Positions 17,467 to 27,661 of a stretch of 64,000 bases of DNA are shown piece by piece. The DNA is from Rhodobacter calidifons (lineage in GTDB: Bacteria; Pseudomonadota; Alphaproteobacteria; Rhodobacterales; Rhodobacteraceae), in NCBI RefSeq assembly GCF_011174775.1, contig NZ_JAANHS010000003.1:186001-250000 (forward strand). Direction: 5' to 3'. The notes under the pieces were generated by a model. That model had not been told where the DNA came from and ran no database searches. It worked only from the letters and a program-made list of their open reading frames with translations. The position numbers and the translations under genes are program-made. Each line of letters starts with the position of its first letter. Position 1 is the first letter of the stretch.

Positions 17467-17721
17467 TCACGTCTTCCCTGCCAGCGCCGCCTCCAGCGCC
17501 GCGATCCGCGCCTCCAGCGCCGCGTTCTCCTCGCGCGCCTTCTGCGCCATGGCGCGGACGGCGTCGAATTCCTCGCGCGTCACGAAGTCGCGGTCGGCCA
17601 GCCAGCGGTCCACCCAGCTTCTGAACGCGGTCTCGGCCTCGGTCCGGGCACCCTGGGCGACGCCCATCGCATTGGTCATGAGCTGGCTCATGTCGTCGAA
17701 GAACTTGTTGCGGGACTGCAT
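17467..17721 (-). CDS. ubiK: Ubiquinone biosynthesis accessory factor UbiK (BMFP domain)
   Basis: 84 residues: [34 protein letters not shown] at the N-terminus, [37 protein letters not shown] as a C-terminal coiled coil. This is the YqiC/UbiK signature. It forms trimers at the membrane and helps UbiJ in aerobic ubiquinone formation. The gene is divergent from lgt, as in many relatives. Confidence 0.9.
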   Translation of the reverse strand: MQSRNKFFDDMSQLMTNAMGVAQGARTEAETAFRSWVDRWLADRDFVTREEFDAVRAMAQKAREENAALEARIAALEAALAGKT

Positions 17722-17865
17722 CTGGCCACCTCCTGGCTTTACACCCTATATGGTCCCGACCGGGCACGAGGACAAGGCGAACCGCCGGGGTCGCGCCCGG
17801 GGGTGGCGCGGTTGACTTCCCCAGCCCCGCCCGCGACAAGCGGGGCCAAAGCGATGAGGGCCCGA

Positions 17866-18735
17866 ATGATCCCCTTTCCCGACCTTTCGCCGAATCTCTT
17901 CGAGATCGAGCTGTTCGGCTTCACCCTGGCGCTGCGCTGGTATGCGCTGGCCTATATCGTGGGAATCCTCTTCGGCTGGTGGATCGTGCTGCGCGCCATC
18001 CGCAGCCCGCGGCTGTGGCAGGGCGCCGCGCCGATGGTGCCGGAACAGGTGGAACGCCTGCTGACCTGGATCATCCTGGGCGTGATCCTGGGCGGGCGCC
18101 TCGGCTATGTGCTGTTCTACGATCTGCCGACCTACCTGGCCGACCCCTTGCAGATCGTGAAGGTCTGGGAAGGCGGCATGTCCTTCCACGGCGGTTTCCT
18201 GGGCGTCGTCGTCGCCGCGCTGTGGTTCGGCCGGCGCGAGGGGATCCCGCTTCTGTCGCTGGGCGACCTGCTGGCGCTGGCCACGCCCCTGGGCCTGATG
18301 CTGGGCCGGCTGGCGAACTTCGTCAATGCCGAGCTCTGGGGCCGCCCGACCACCCTGCCCTGGGGGGTGATCTTCCCGGGCGAGGCCGCGCAATACTGCC
18401 CGGGGGTCGAGGGCCTGTGCGCCCGCCATCCAAGCCAGCTTTACCAGGCCGGGCTGGAGGGGCTGGTCCTGCTTCTGGTCCTCTTGTGGCTTGCCTTCCG
18501 CACCGGCGCGCTGAAGCGGCCGGGGCTGGTGATGGGCGTGTTCCTGGCCGGCTATGGCCTGGCGCGGTTCCTGGTGGAATTCGTCCGCCAGCCCGATGCG
18601 CAGTTCGTCAGCGAGGGCAATCCGATCGGCTGGGCGGTGCAGGTCGGGCAGGCCGGTCTGACCATGGGGCAGCTCCTGTCGCTGCCGATGATCGCCCTGG
18701 GCCTCTGGTTCGCCCTGCGCGCGCGAAGGCCATGA
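17866..18735 (+). CDS. lgt: Prolipoprotein diacylglyceryl transferase
   Basis: 289 residues from ATG 17866 (GAGGG nine bases upstream; ATG 17854 would add four residues). Membrane enzyme with [22 protein letters not shown] (family arginine/asparagine/glutamate block) and RHPSQLYQA. It transfers diacylglycerol from phosphatidylglycerol to the lipobox cysteine of prolipoproteins. It overlaps midA by ATGA, starting an lgt-midA-pgeF unit. Confidence 0.93.
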   Translation: MIPFPDLSPNLFEIELFGFTLALRWYALAYIVGILFGWWIVLRAIRSPRLWQGAAPMVPEQVERLLTWIILGVILGGRLGYVLFYDLPTYLADPLQIVKVWEGGMSFHGGFLGVVVAALWFGRREGIPLLSLGDLLALATPLGLMLGRLANFVNAELWGRPTTLPWGVIFPGEAAQYCPGVEGLCARHPSQLYQAGLEGLVLLLVLLWLAFRTGALKRPGLVMGVFLAGYGLARFLVEFVRQPDAQFVSEGNPIGWAVQVGQAGLTMGQLLSLPMIALGLWFALRARRP

Positions 18736-19784
18736 CCCCCCTCGCCCGCCTGATCGCCGAGCGCATCCGCGAGACCGGGCCGATCAGCGTTGCCGACTAC
18801 ATGGCCGAATGTCTGCTGCATCCGGTCCATGGCTACTACGCCACCCGCGATCCGTTCGGCGCGGGCGGCGATTTCATCACCGCCCCCGAGATCAGCCAGA
18901 TGTTCGGCGAGCTTTTCGGCCTGGCGCTGGCGCAGGCCTGGCTGGACCGGGGCGCGCCCACCCCCTTCACGCTGGCCGAAGCCGGCCCCGGCCGCGGCAC
19001 GCTGATGGCCGACGCCTTGCGCGCGACGCGGGGCGTGCCCGGCTTTCATGCCGCCGCAAGGCTGGTGCTGGTCGAGGCCTCGCCGCATCTGCGGGCGGTG
19101 CAGGCCGAAAGGCTGGCCGGCCACCGCCCGGACTGGGTGAACCGGCTCGAGGATCTGCCGGAGGCGCCCCTGTTCCTGATCGCCAACGAATTCCTCGACG
19201 CGCTGCCCATCCGGCAGTTCCAGCACGGACCGCAGGGCTGGCGCGAGCGGCTGGTGGGCCTGGACGACAAGGGGCTGGCCTTCGGCCTGTCCGCGCCCCT
19301 GCCGCAGGTCCCCGATACCCCGGCCTTCCGCCATGCACCGGAAGGCGCGCTGGTCGAGGACAATCTGCCCGCCCGTCTGGCGGTGGCCGAGGTCGCACGC
19401 CGCATCGCACGGCATGGCGGGGTGGCCTGGTGGATCGACTACGGCGGCTGGCGGTCGCAGGGCGACACGTTGCAGGCGCTGCGCCGGCACCGGCCCGACG
19501 ACCCGCTGGCCCATCCGGGCGAGGCCGACCTGACCGCCCATGTCGATTTCGAGCCGCTGGCCGCCCTGGCCCCGGCCTACGCCTATGACACGCAGGGGGC
19601 GGTGCTTGCCCGTCTGGGCATCGCCGCCCGCACCGAGCGGCTGGCGCAGGGACTGACGGGCGCGGCACTGGAGAGTCATCGTGCCGCGCATCGCCGCTTG
19701 ACCGATCCGGCGGAAATGGGTTCGCTGTTCAAGGTGCTGGCCATCACCTCGGCCGGCGCCCCGCTGCCTCCGGGATTCGCCTGA
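18732..19784 (+). CDS. Class I SAM-dependent methyltransferase, MidA/NDUFAF7 family
   Basis: 350 residues. [26 protein letters not shown] and [18 protein letters not shown] (SAM-binding glycine loop) identify the family; [14 protein letters not shown] is a further signature. The mitochondrial homologue NDUFAF7 dimethylates an arginine of a complex I subunit, so a respiratory-complex target is likely here. Coupled to lgt (ATGA) and pgeF (TGATG). Confidence 0.88.
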   Translation: MTPLARLIAERIRETGPISVADYMAECLLHPVHGYYATRDPFGAGGDFITAPEISQMFGELFGLALAQAWLDRGAPTPFTLAEAGPGRGTLMADALRATRGVPGFHAAARLVLVEASPHLRAVQAERLAGHRPDWVNRLEDLPEAPLFLIANEFLDALPIRQFQHGPQGWRERLVGLDDKGLAFGLSAPLPQVPDTPAFRHAPEGALVEDNLPARLAVAEVARRIARHGGVAWWIDYGGWRSQGDTLQALRRHRPDDPLAHPGEADLTAHVDFEPLAALAPAYAYDTQGAVLARLGIAARTERLAQGLTGAALESHRAAHRRLTDPAEMGSLFKVLAITSAGAPLPPGFA

Positions 19785-20542
19785 TGCCCTCGACGCTGGA
19801 AATCATCACCTCGGACGCGCTGGCGGCCCGCCATGGGTTCTTCACCCGCAAGGGCGGCGCCTCCTCGGGCATCTTCGCCGGGCTGAACTGCGGCACGGGA
19901 TCATCGGACCAGACCGAGATCGTCGCGATCAACCGCGCGCGCGTGGCCGAGGCGATGGGGCTGGGGCCCGAGGCGCTGGTCACCGTGCATCAGGTCCATT
20001 CGGCCCGCGCCCTTGCCGTGACCGGCCCGCTGTCGATCCGCCCCGAGGCCGACGCCCTGGTCACCGCGACTCCGGGTGTGCTTCTGGCCGTGCTGACCGC
20101 CGATTGCCAGCCCGTGCTGTTCGCCGATCCCGAGGCGGGCGTGGTCGGCGCCGCCCATGCCGGGTGGCGCGGGTCGGTGGATGGCGTGCTGGAGGCGACC
20201 ATCGACGCGATGGAGACGCTGGGCGCCCGCCGGTCGCGGATCACCGCCGTCATCGGACCGACGATCAGCCAGGCCGCCTACGAGGTCGGCCCCGAGTTCT
20301 TCGACCGCTTCCGCGCCGAGGACGAGGACAGCACCCGCTTCTTTGCGGGGGGGCCGGGGGACCGGCTGCTGTTCGATCTGCCGGGATACGGCCTGCATCG
20401 GCTGCGCAACGCAGGGGTGAAAACGGCAGAGTGGACCGGACATTGCACCTACCGCGATCCCGAGCGATTCTTTTCCTATCGCAGGACAACCCACGCCGGA
20501 GAGGCGGATTACGGGCGGCTCATTTCAACAATCAGGCTTTGA
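19784..20542 (+). CDS. pgeF: Peptidoglycan editing factor PgeF (YfiH, Cu/Zn laccase-like fold)
   Basis: 252 residues starting in the midA stop (TGATG). The metal triad is intact: His of VHQVHSARA, Cys of LTADCQPVLF and His of AAHAGWRGSV. TISQAAYEVGPEF is the conserved following segment. The E. coli protein removes L-Ser-containing errors from peptidoglycan precursors; older annotation calls it polyphenol oxidase. Confidence 0.9.
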   Translation: MPSTLEIITSDALAARHGFFTRKGGASSGIFAGLNCGTGSSDQTEIVAINRARVAEAMGLGPEALVTVHQVHSARALAVTGPLSIRPEADALVTATPGVLLAVLTADCQPVLFADPEAGVVGAAHAGWRGSVDGVLEATIDAMETLGARRSRITAVIGPTISQAAYEVGPEFFDRFRAEDEDSTRFFAGGPGDRLLFDLPGYGLHRLRNAGVKTAEWTGHCTYRDPERFFSYRRTTHAGEADYGRLISTIRL

Positions 20543-20654
20543 TCCCGGGCAACGCGGCCTGAAAAAGCCCAGATTGCTGCACCGCGCTTCCCCAACCTTG
20601 CCGCAATCGCGCATCAGCATCTTTCGTGCAGGTTGAATAGCGCCGGGGATTGCG

Positions 20655-20849
20655 ATGATCATCCAGATGAAGACCAAGCGCCGCTGGATCCTTTCGATCC
20701 TTGAAGCCGTGGGCGACGGGACCGACAGCCGCGTGCTGGCGCGCGCGACCGTGCGGCAGACCTCGGGCCGGACCGCGGTTGCGGGTCAGAAGGGCTTTGC
20801 CATGCGCCTGAAATCGGCGACCCGGCAGCTCAGCGACGCCGCCCGCTGA
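20655..20849 (+). CDS. Small basic protein of unknown function
   Basis: 64 residues, MIIQMKTKRRWILSILEAV...MRLKSATRQLSDAAR, strongly basic, with one amphipathic helix near the N-terminus. A GGGGAT lies before ATG 20655; ATG 20667 is the alternative. Short basic proteins beginning MKTKRRW-like are, from memory, found in Rhodobacteraceae, but no function is known. It is convergent with the Lrp gene, 3 bp apart. Confidence 0.5.
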   Translation: MIIQMKTKRRWILSILEAVGDGTDSRVLARATVRQTSGRTAVAGQKGFAMRLKSATRQLSDAAR

Positions 20850-20852
20850 GGC

Positions 20853-21353
20853 TCAGGCGGATTTCGCCAGCCGCGCCTCCAGCACGTCGAAGGGCAGGCC
20901 GGGCTCGTCCTTGGCACAGCGGATCACCAGGCTGGTCTTGACGTTGGCGACATGATCGGCGCGTAGAAGCTCTTCGGTCAGGAAGCTTTGAAAGCTGGAC
21001 AGATCGGGCGAGACGCATTTCAGGATGAAGTCGATCTCGCCGTTCAGCATGTGACATTCGCGGACAAGCGGCCAGGCCTTGCAGCGGGCCTCGAAGGCCG
21101 AAAGGTCCGCCTCGGCCTGTGAATCCAGCCGGACCATCGCGAAGACCTGGACCTCGAAGCCCAGTTCGCGGGCGTTGATGTCTGCGTGATAGCCGCGGAT
21201 GTAGCCCTGTTCCTCCAGCACCCGCACCCGGCGCAGGCAGGGCGGAGCCGAAATGCCCACCCGACTGGCAAGCTCGACGTTGGTCATCCGGCCATCTGCC
21301 TGCAACTCGGCCAGAATCTGGCGGTCGATGGAATCCAGCTTGTGCGCGACCAT
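20853..21353 (-). CDS. Lrp/AsnC-family transcriptional regulator
   Basis: 166 residues: helix-turn-helix [50 protein letters not shown] and a RAM effector domain ([13 protein letters not shown]...[16 protein letters not shown]). It is divergent from trxB with a 177-bp gap. This Lrp-trxB arrangement is common in the family and suggests autoregulation and control of trxB, with an amino acid as effector. Confidence 0.9.
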   Translation of the reverse strand: MVAHKLDSIDRQILAELQADGRMTNVELASRVGISAPPCLRRVRVLEEQGYIRGYHADINARELGFEVQVFAMVRLDSQAEADLSAFEARCKAWPLVRECHMLNGEIDFILKCVSPDLSSFQSFLTEELLRADHVANVKTSLVIRCAKDEPGLPFDVLEARLAKSA

Positions 21354-21530
21354 GATGCCTCCTGTTCGCGACTTACTTACGCGCGGGGCCTGTCCGGCGC
21401 AATAATGTTTCAACCTGCCGCAAGAAAACCTTCCTCCGGCAAGTTCTGCGCGGGCGGCAATCCCGCGATGCAGGGGCTTTCCGCCTCTGCCCCGCGTGGC
21501 TATATCGGGGTCCGACAATTGGGGGACGAC

Positions 21531-22469
21531 ATGGGCGACACGCGGCATACACGGGTTCTGATCATCGGCTCCGGCCCGGCGGGCTATACGGCGGCGGTCT
21601 ATTCGGCCCGCGCGATGCTGAACCCGATCCTGATCCAGGGCTTGCAGCCCGGTGGCCAGCTGACCATCACGACCGAGGTGGAAAACTGGCCTGGCGACCA
21701 TTCGGTACAGGGGCCGGACCTGATGGCGCGGATGGAGGAACATGCCCGCGCGATGGGGGCCGAGGTGATCTCGGACTACATCACCAGTCTGGACCTGTCG
21801 CAGCGGCCCTTCGTGGCGGCGGCGGACAGCGGGACGACCTATACGGCAGACGCGGTGATCCTGGCAACGGGGGCGCAGGCCAAGTGGCTGGGGCTGCCGA
21901 GCGAGGAGAAGTTCAAGGGCTTCGGCGTGTCGGCCTGCGCGACCTGCGACGGCTTCTTCTATCGCGGGAAAGAGGTCGTGGTGATCGGGGGCGGCAATAC
22001 GGCCGTGGAAGAGGCGCTGTTCCTGACCAACTTCGCGTCGAAGGTGACGGTGGTGCATCGGCGGGACACGTTCCGGGCCGAGAAGATCATGCAGGACCGG
22101 CTGTTCAGGAACCCGAAGATCGCGGTGGTCTGGGATACGGAAGTGACGGAGATCCTGGGGACCGAGGCCCCCTTGGGGGTGACGGGGGTGCGGGTCAGGA
22201 ATGTGAAGACGGGGGCCGAGTCGGTCATCCCCTGCGACGGATTCTTCGTGGCCATCGGGCATGCGCCGGCGTCAGAGCTGGTGAAGGACCAGCTGCCCCT
22301 GCATTCGGGGGGCTATGTGGTGGTGGAGCCCGGGTCCACCCGGACGGCGATCCCCGGGGTCTTCGCGGCGGGGGACCTGACGGACCACATCTACCGGCAG
22401 GCGGTGACGAGTGCCGGGATGGGCTGCATGGCGGCGCTGGATGCCGAGAAGTTCCTGGCGGGGCACTAG
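21531..22469 (+). CDS. trxB: Thioredoxin-disulfide reductase
   Basis: 312 residues. FAD-binding [19 protein letters not shown], redox pair Cys136-Cys139 in [20 protein letters not shown] loop [16 protein letters not shown] and C-terminal [20 protein letters not shown]. It keeps thioredoxin reduced with NADPH in the cytosol. The start at 21531 is preceded by GGGGGACGAC. Confidence 0.95.
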   Translation: MGDTRHTRVLIIGSGPAGYTAAVYSARAMLNPILIQGLQPGGQLTITTEVENWPGDHSVQGPDLMARMEEHARAMGAEVISDYITSLDLSQRPFVAAADSGTTYTADAVILATGAQAKWLGLPSEEKFKGFGVSACATCDGFFYRGKEVVVIGGGNTAVEEALFLTNFASKVTVVHRRDTFRAEKIMQDRLFRNPKIAVVWDTEVTEILGTEAPLGVTGVRVRNVKTGAESVIPCDGFFVAIGHAPASELVKDQLPLHSGGYVVVEPGSTRTAIPGVFAAGDLTDHIYRQAVTSAGMGCMAALDAEKFLAGH

Positions 22470-22551
22470 GGGCGCACCACGCGTGGTCAGCCTTGCGGGT
22501 CGTTGAAAATCAATGCGTTGGCTGCGGGCGTTCAGCGTTCGTTAACCGGCG

Positions 22552-22622
22552 GCTCCTCATTCGCCTTCGGCTTCCCGTCGCTTGGGGCCTGGCGAGGAGG
22601 AGCCGAAGGCGAACGACGAGCG
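22552..22622. repeat. Inverted repeat in the convergent trxB/ABC intergenic region
   Basis: A perfect 13-bp pair TTCGCCTTCGGCT (22560-22572) / AGCCGAAGGCGAA (22601-22613) extends imperfectly to about 25 bp. It lies between two convergent genes and may act as a two-way transcript end, though no T run is present. Confidence 0.55.
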
Positions 22623-22628
22623 ATATGG

Positions 22629-23678
<1,050 letters not shown>

Positions 23679-23696
23679 GGGTTTTCCTTCCCCCGT

Positions 23697-24482
23697 TCAA
23701 ACCTGTTCCGGAAAGCGCCAGCTTTCCGCTTCCGCAGCGATCTTCGCCGCGATGTCCCTGATCCTTGGCGCCAGCGTCCCCAGTGCGTCCAAAGTCGTCC
23801 GCGCCGTGGTCGAAGTGATCGACAAGGCCCCCATCGCCCGGCCCTGACGCGAGAGAATCGGGACGGCGCAGCAGATGATTCCCGCCTCGTGTTCCTCCCG
23901 GTCCCAGGCATGGCCACGTTTCCGAATCGCCTCCAGCTCCTCCAGCAGCGCCTCGCGCGAGGCGAGGGTGTGGGGCGTGAAGCGGTGGAAGGACTGGCGG
24001 GCGAGCGCCGCCTCCAGCGCCTCGGGCGGCAGGAACGCAAGCATCGCCTTGCCCACCCCGGTGCAGTAGGCCGGGCCGACCTTGCCGGCCTGGGCGAACA
24101 TCTCGACCGGCCGGGCGGCGTTGCGTTTGTCCACATAGAGGACCTGGCCGAGATCGAGCTGGGCCAGATGGATCGTCTCGCCGGTTTCGCGTGCCAGTTC
24201 ATCGAGATAGGGCCGCGCGATCGGGGCGAGCGAGGATTGCGACCAGGCGGCATGCGCCAGCCGGACAAGCCGGACGCCAAGTGCATAGGTGCCGGTGTCG
24301 GGGTCGAGCGTCAGCATTCCCTGATGCGTCAGGGTCTGCAACAGGCGGTAGAGCGTGGCCTTGGGATAGGCCGATTGCGTCAGCAGATCGGAGAAGCGCA
24401 CGGGGCGGCCATGGCGGGCCACCATGTCCAGGACATCCAGCGCCTTGCCCACCGTGCCGTCGGCATTTCCCTCTGCCCCCAT
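23697..24482 (-). CDS. IclR-family regulator of the galactoside locus
   Basis: 261 residues from ATG 24482 (GGGGAGGGG just upstream). N-terminal winged helix (TVGKALDVLDMVARHGRPVRFSDLLTQSAYPKATLYRLLQTL) and a C-terminal effector domain (GVGKAMLAFLPPEAL, ICCAVPILSRQGRAMGALSIT). Divergent from the transport/catabolic operon, which it most likely represses in the absence of a sugar-derived inducer; KDGal-type acids are common IclR effectors. The inverted repeat at 24555-24571 is the candidate operator. Confidence 0.9.
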   Translation of the reverse strand: MGAEGNADGTVGKALDVLDMVARHGRPVRFSDLLTQSAYPKATLYRLLQTLTHQGMLTLDPDTGTYALGVRLVRLAHAAWSQSSLAPIARPYLDELARETGETIHLAQLDLGQVLYVDKRNAARPVEMFAQAGKVGPAYCTGVGKAMLAFLPPEALEAALARQSFHRFTPHTLASREALLEELEAIRKRGHAWDREEHEAGIICCAVPILSRQGRAMGALSITSTTARTTLDALGTLAPRIRDIAAKIAAEAESWRFPEQV

Positions 24483-24506
24483 CGTCCCCTCCCCGGAACG
24501 TCGTTG

Positions 24507-24571
24507 TTGACAGGATAGAGGATAGCCGACATAGTTTTCAATATTCAAGACTAAGTTTCAAATAGTGAAAC
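24507..24571 (+). promoter_or_regulatory. Promoter and IclR-type operator of the galactoside operon
   Basis: TTGACA (24507-24512), 17-bp spacer, CATAGT (24530-24535). Downstream of the -10 is a perfect inverted repeat GTTTCA-AATAG-TGAAAC (24555-24571), preceded by two TTCAA direct repeats (24538-24549 region). The stretch is AT-rich in contrast to its surroundings. Position after the -10 fits a repressor. Confidence 0.65.
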
Positions 24572-24587
24572 CAAACGGGAGGAAACC

Positions 24588-25838
24588 ATGGTTCACAAAC
24601 TGACGGGCGCTGTGACGCTCGGGGCGGCGCTCATGCTGTCCACTTCGGCCTTCGCGCAGCAGCGCGTCGTTACCTGGAATGCGGACTACGACCCGATTCC
24701 GCTGGCCGCGGCCGAGGCCCTGATCGCCGATTTCGAGGCCGCGAACCCCGACATCGACGTTCAGATGACCAACTTCGACCACGAAGCCTACAAGAACGCG
24801 ATCCGCAACTTCCTGACCGCGAACCCGCCGGATCTGGCCAACTGGTATGCCGCGAACCGGATGCGGCCCTTCGTGGAAGCCGGGCTGTTTGCCGATATCT
24901 CGGACGTCTGGGAAGAGAACGGGCTGAAGGAGGCGCTGGCCTCGTCGGTGTCCTCGGCCTCGATCGACGGCAAGTTCTACGCCATCCCCTACACCTATTA
25001 TCAGTGGGGCATCTACTACAACCGCGACGCCTACAAGGCGGCGGGGGTCGAGGTGCCGGGGCCGGAAGGCGTGACCTGGGATCAGTTCCTGGCCAACTGC
25101 GAGAAGTTCAAGGCGGCAGGCATCGACTGCGTGACCACGGGCTCGTCGGCGCTGTGGCCGGTGGCGGGGATCTTCGACTATGTGTCGATGCGTACCAACG
25201 GCTACCAGTTCCACAGCGATCTGGCGGCGGGCAAGGTCAGCTGGACCTCGCCGGAAGTGGCGGCGGTGTTCGACAACTTCGGCAAGCTGCAACCTTACGT
25301 CACCGAGAACCATGCCGCGATCGACTGGCAGGATGCGGCGGCTCTCTTGGTGCAGGGCAAGGCTGCGAACTACGTGATGGGCAACTTCGCCGTCGGCGTC
25401 TTCAAGGAAGGCGGGATGACGAACGACAACCTGGGCTTCATGGTGTTCCCGGAGATCACCCCCGGCATCCCGCGGGCCGAGGAAGCGCCGACCGACACGA
25501 TCCACCTGACCTCGGGCGCGAAGAACCCCGAGGATGCGAAGAAGTTCCTGGCCTACATGGCCAGCGCCGAGGCGCAGTCGAAGTGGAACACGGCGGTGGG
25601 CCAGCTGCCCACGAACAAGAACGCGAGTGTTCCGGCGGATGACCCGTTCCTGGTGGCCGGGTTCGAGGCGCTGTCCACCGCGACGGGCGGCATCGCCCAG
25701 TTCTGGGACCGCGACGCGGATGCCGAATATGCCAAGGTCGGCATGGAAGGCTTCCAGCAGTTCCTGGTGCAGCCCGAACAGCGCGAGGCGATCCTGGCGC
25801 GGCTGGAACAGGCCCGCACGCGGCTTTATCCGCAGTAA
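24588..25838 (+). CDS. Extracellular sugar-binding protein (CUT1, family 1)
   Basis: 416 residues, signal peptide GAVTLGAALMLSTSAFAQQ. The mature part starts VVTWNADYDPIPLAAAEALIADFEAANPDIDVQ, the usual solute-binding family 1 pattern, with YTYYQWGIYYNRDAYKAAGV and TIHLTSGAKNPEDAKKFLAYMAS. It is the periplasmic receptor of the importer; neighbouring GH42 and GH13 genes point to a galactoside or other oligosaccharide. Confidence 0.92.
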   Translation: MVHKLTGAVTLGAALMLSTSAFAQQRVVTWNADYDPIPLAAAEALIADFEAANPDIDVQMTNFDHEAYKNAIRNFLTANPPDLANWYAANRMRPFVEAGLFADISDVWEENGLKEALASSVSSASIDGKFYAIPYTYYQWGIYYNRDAYKAAGVEVPGPEGVTWDQFLANCEKFKAAGIDCVTTGSSALWPVAGIFDYVSMRTNGYQFHSDLAAGKVSWTSPEVAAVFDNFGKLQPYVTENHAAIDWQDAAALLVQGKAANYVMGNFAVGVFKEGGMTNDNLGFMVFPEITPGIPRAEEAPTDTIHLTSGAKNPEDAKKFLAYMASAEAQSKWNTAVGQLPTNKNASVPADDPFLVAGFEALSTATGGIAQFWDRDADAEYAKVGMEGFQQFLVQPEQREAILARLEQARTRLYPQ

Positions 25839-25847
25839 GCTGATTCT

Positions 25848-25883
25848 GGCGCCCTCCGTTCGCGGGGGGCGCCTTTTCGTTTT
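25848..25883 (+). terminator. Attenuating terminator after the binding-protein gene
   Basis: Stem GGCGCCCTCCG / CGGGGGGCGCC (one G-T pair) with a TTCG tetraloop, followed by TTTTCGTTTT. A classic intrinsic terminator placed so that most transcripts end after the binding protein, giving it excess over the permeases. Confidence 0.85.
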
Positions 25884-25896
25884 CCGGGGGGGGAAC

Positions 25897-26814
25897 ATGG
25901 CAGAGGCAGCTTCGACACCACGGCGCTGGACGCAGAGGACGGTGGCCCCATGGCTGTTCCTTGCGCCGGGTCTGTTCATGTTCACGGTCTATGTGCTGTG
26001 GCCCATCGTCGAAAGCGTGACGCTGTCGTTCTACGACTGGAACGGGCTTTACGACCGGGACGGCAACTTCACCGGGCGTTTTGTCGGCATGGGGAACTAC
26101 CGGGAACTGATGACCGACCCGGCCTTCACCACCAGCCTGTGGAACAACCTGAAATGGCTGGTCCTCTACATGCTGGCGCTGCCGGCGGGGCTGTTCATCG
26201 CGATCTTCCTGAACCAGACCGTTAGGGGCATTCGTCTCTACAAGTCCCTGTTCTTCTTTCCCTTCGTCATCAGCCAGGTCGTCGTCGGCCTGATCTTCAG
26301 CTGGTTCTACGCGCCGAACTTCGGGCTGTTCTACAAGCTGATCGAATCCATCACCGGCAAGGGGGTCGCGGTGCTGGCCGATCCGAACCTCGTGACCTAC
26401 GGCATCATCGCCGCGGGCCTCTGGCCGCAGATCGCCTATGTGATGATCCTGTATCTCACCGGCCTGAACAACGTCGCCCCCGACCAGATCGAGGCGGCAC
26501 GGCTGGACGGGGCCAAGGGCTGGCGGATGCTGTGGTATGTGGTGCTGCCGCAGTTGCGCCCGGCCACGTTCATCGCGGTGATCGTGACTGTGATCGGCGC
26601 GCTGCGGTCGTTCGACCTGGTGTCGATCATGACGAACGGCGGGCCGTTCGGGTCGTCCCGCGTGCTGTCCTACTACATGTTCGAGATGGCGCTCGGCGAA
26701 TACGGCTTCCGCATGGGCTATGGCGCGGCGATTGCCGTGGTGCTGTTCGCCATCATGATGATCTTCATTTCGGGCTTCATCTGGAAGATGTGGCGCGACG
26801 AGAGGGAGCGCTGA
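25897..26814 (+). CDS. ABC sugar transporter permease (MalF-like)
   Basis: 305 residues, six membrane helices. The EAA loop is EAARLDGAKGWRMLWYVVLPQLRP. N-terminus APWLFLAPGLFMFTVYVLWPI is typical of CUT1 first permeases. ATG 25897 follows GGGGGGGAAC. Confidence 0.9.
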   Translation: MAEAASTPRRWTQRTVAPWLFLAPGLFMFTVYVLWPIVESVTLSFYDWNGLYDRDGNFTGRFVGMGNYRELMTDPAFTTSLWNNLKWLVLYMLALPAGLFIAIFLNQTVRGIRLYKSLFFFPFVISQVVVGLIFSWFYAPNFGLFYKLIESITGKGVAVLADPNLVTYGIIAAGLWPQIAYVMILYLTGLNNVAPDQIEAARLDGAKGWRMLWYVVLPQLRPATFIAVIVTVIGALRSFDLVSIMTNGGPFGSSRVLSYYMFEMALGEYGFRMGYGAAIAVVLFAIMMIFISGFIWKMWRDERER

Positions 26815-26815
26815 G

Positions 26816-27661
26816 ATGTTTCCGCGTCCGATCCAGAAATCCTCGCCCGTCGCGCAGTGGGTCTACACCATCGCCCTGCCCGTGGCGCTGATCCTGTGGC
26901 TGTTCCCGCTGCTCGGTGTCGCCCTCACCTCGCTGCGCCCGGCCTCGGACCTGGCGCAGGGCAACTACTTCGGCATGCCCTCCGGCATCGCCTGGGAGAA
27001 CTACGTCTTCATCTTCACCAAGACGCCTATCGGCAAGTACATGGTGAACTCGCTGTGGGTGACGATCCCCACGGTGATCGGCGCGGTCAGCCTGTCGCTG
27101 ATGACCGGGTTCGCGCTGGCGGTCTACGGGTTCCGGGCGAACATCCTGGTGTTCTTCATGTTCGTGGCGGGGAACTTCGTCCCGTTCCAGATCCTGATGG
27201 TCCCGGTCCGCGACATGACGCTGAATTTGGGCATGTACAACACCTGGTATGGGCTCGCGCTGTTCCACATCGCGTTCCAGACCGGGTTCTGCACCCTGTT
27301 CATGCGCAACTTCATCAAGGCGCTGCCGTTTGAACTGATCGAGGCGGCAAGGGTGGAAGGCGTCAGCGAATGGCGCATCTTCTGGTATATCGTGCTGCCG
27401 CTGATGCGGCCCGCCATCGCGGCGCTGTCGGTGCTGGTCTTCACCTTCATCTGGAACGATTTCTTCTGGGCCACCGTGCTGACGCAAGGTGTGGACAGCC
27501 AGCCGATCACGGCGGGGCTGTCCAGCCTCAACGGCCAGTGGATCGCGCAATGGCATCTGGTCAGCGCCGGATCGATCCTTGCGGCCCTGCCGCCGGTGGC
27601 GATGTTCTTCCTGATGCAGAAGCACTTCATCGCCGGCCTGACGCTGGGGGCGGTGAAATGA
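26816..27661 (+). CDS. ABC sugar transporter permease (MalG-like)
   Basis: 281 residues, six membrane helices. EAA loop EAARVEGVSEWRIFWYIVLPLMRP and the C-terminal FFLMQKHFIAGLTLGAVK are diagnostic of CUT1 second permeases. One base separates it from the previous stop and it overlaps the SDR gene by ATGA. Confidence 0.9.
   Translation: MFPRPIQKSSPVAQWVYTIALPVALILWLFPLLGVALTSLRPASDLAQGNYFGMPSGIAWENYVFIFTKTPIGKYMVNSLWVTIPTVIGAVSLSLMTGFALAVYGFRANILVFFMFVAGNFVPFQILMVPVRDMTLNLGMYNTWYGLALFHIAFQTGFCTLFMRNFIKALPFELIEAARVEGVSEWRIFWYIVLPLMRPAIAALSVLVFTFIWNDFFWATVLTQGVDSQPITAGLSSLNGQWIAQWHLVSAGSILAALPPVAMFFLMQKHFIAGLTLGAVK

Noticed and set aside
22480-22491. ACCACGCGTGGT palindrome after trxB as a terminator
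   Set aside because: Short, without loop or T run; could be chance.
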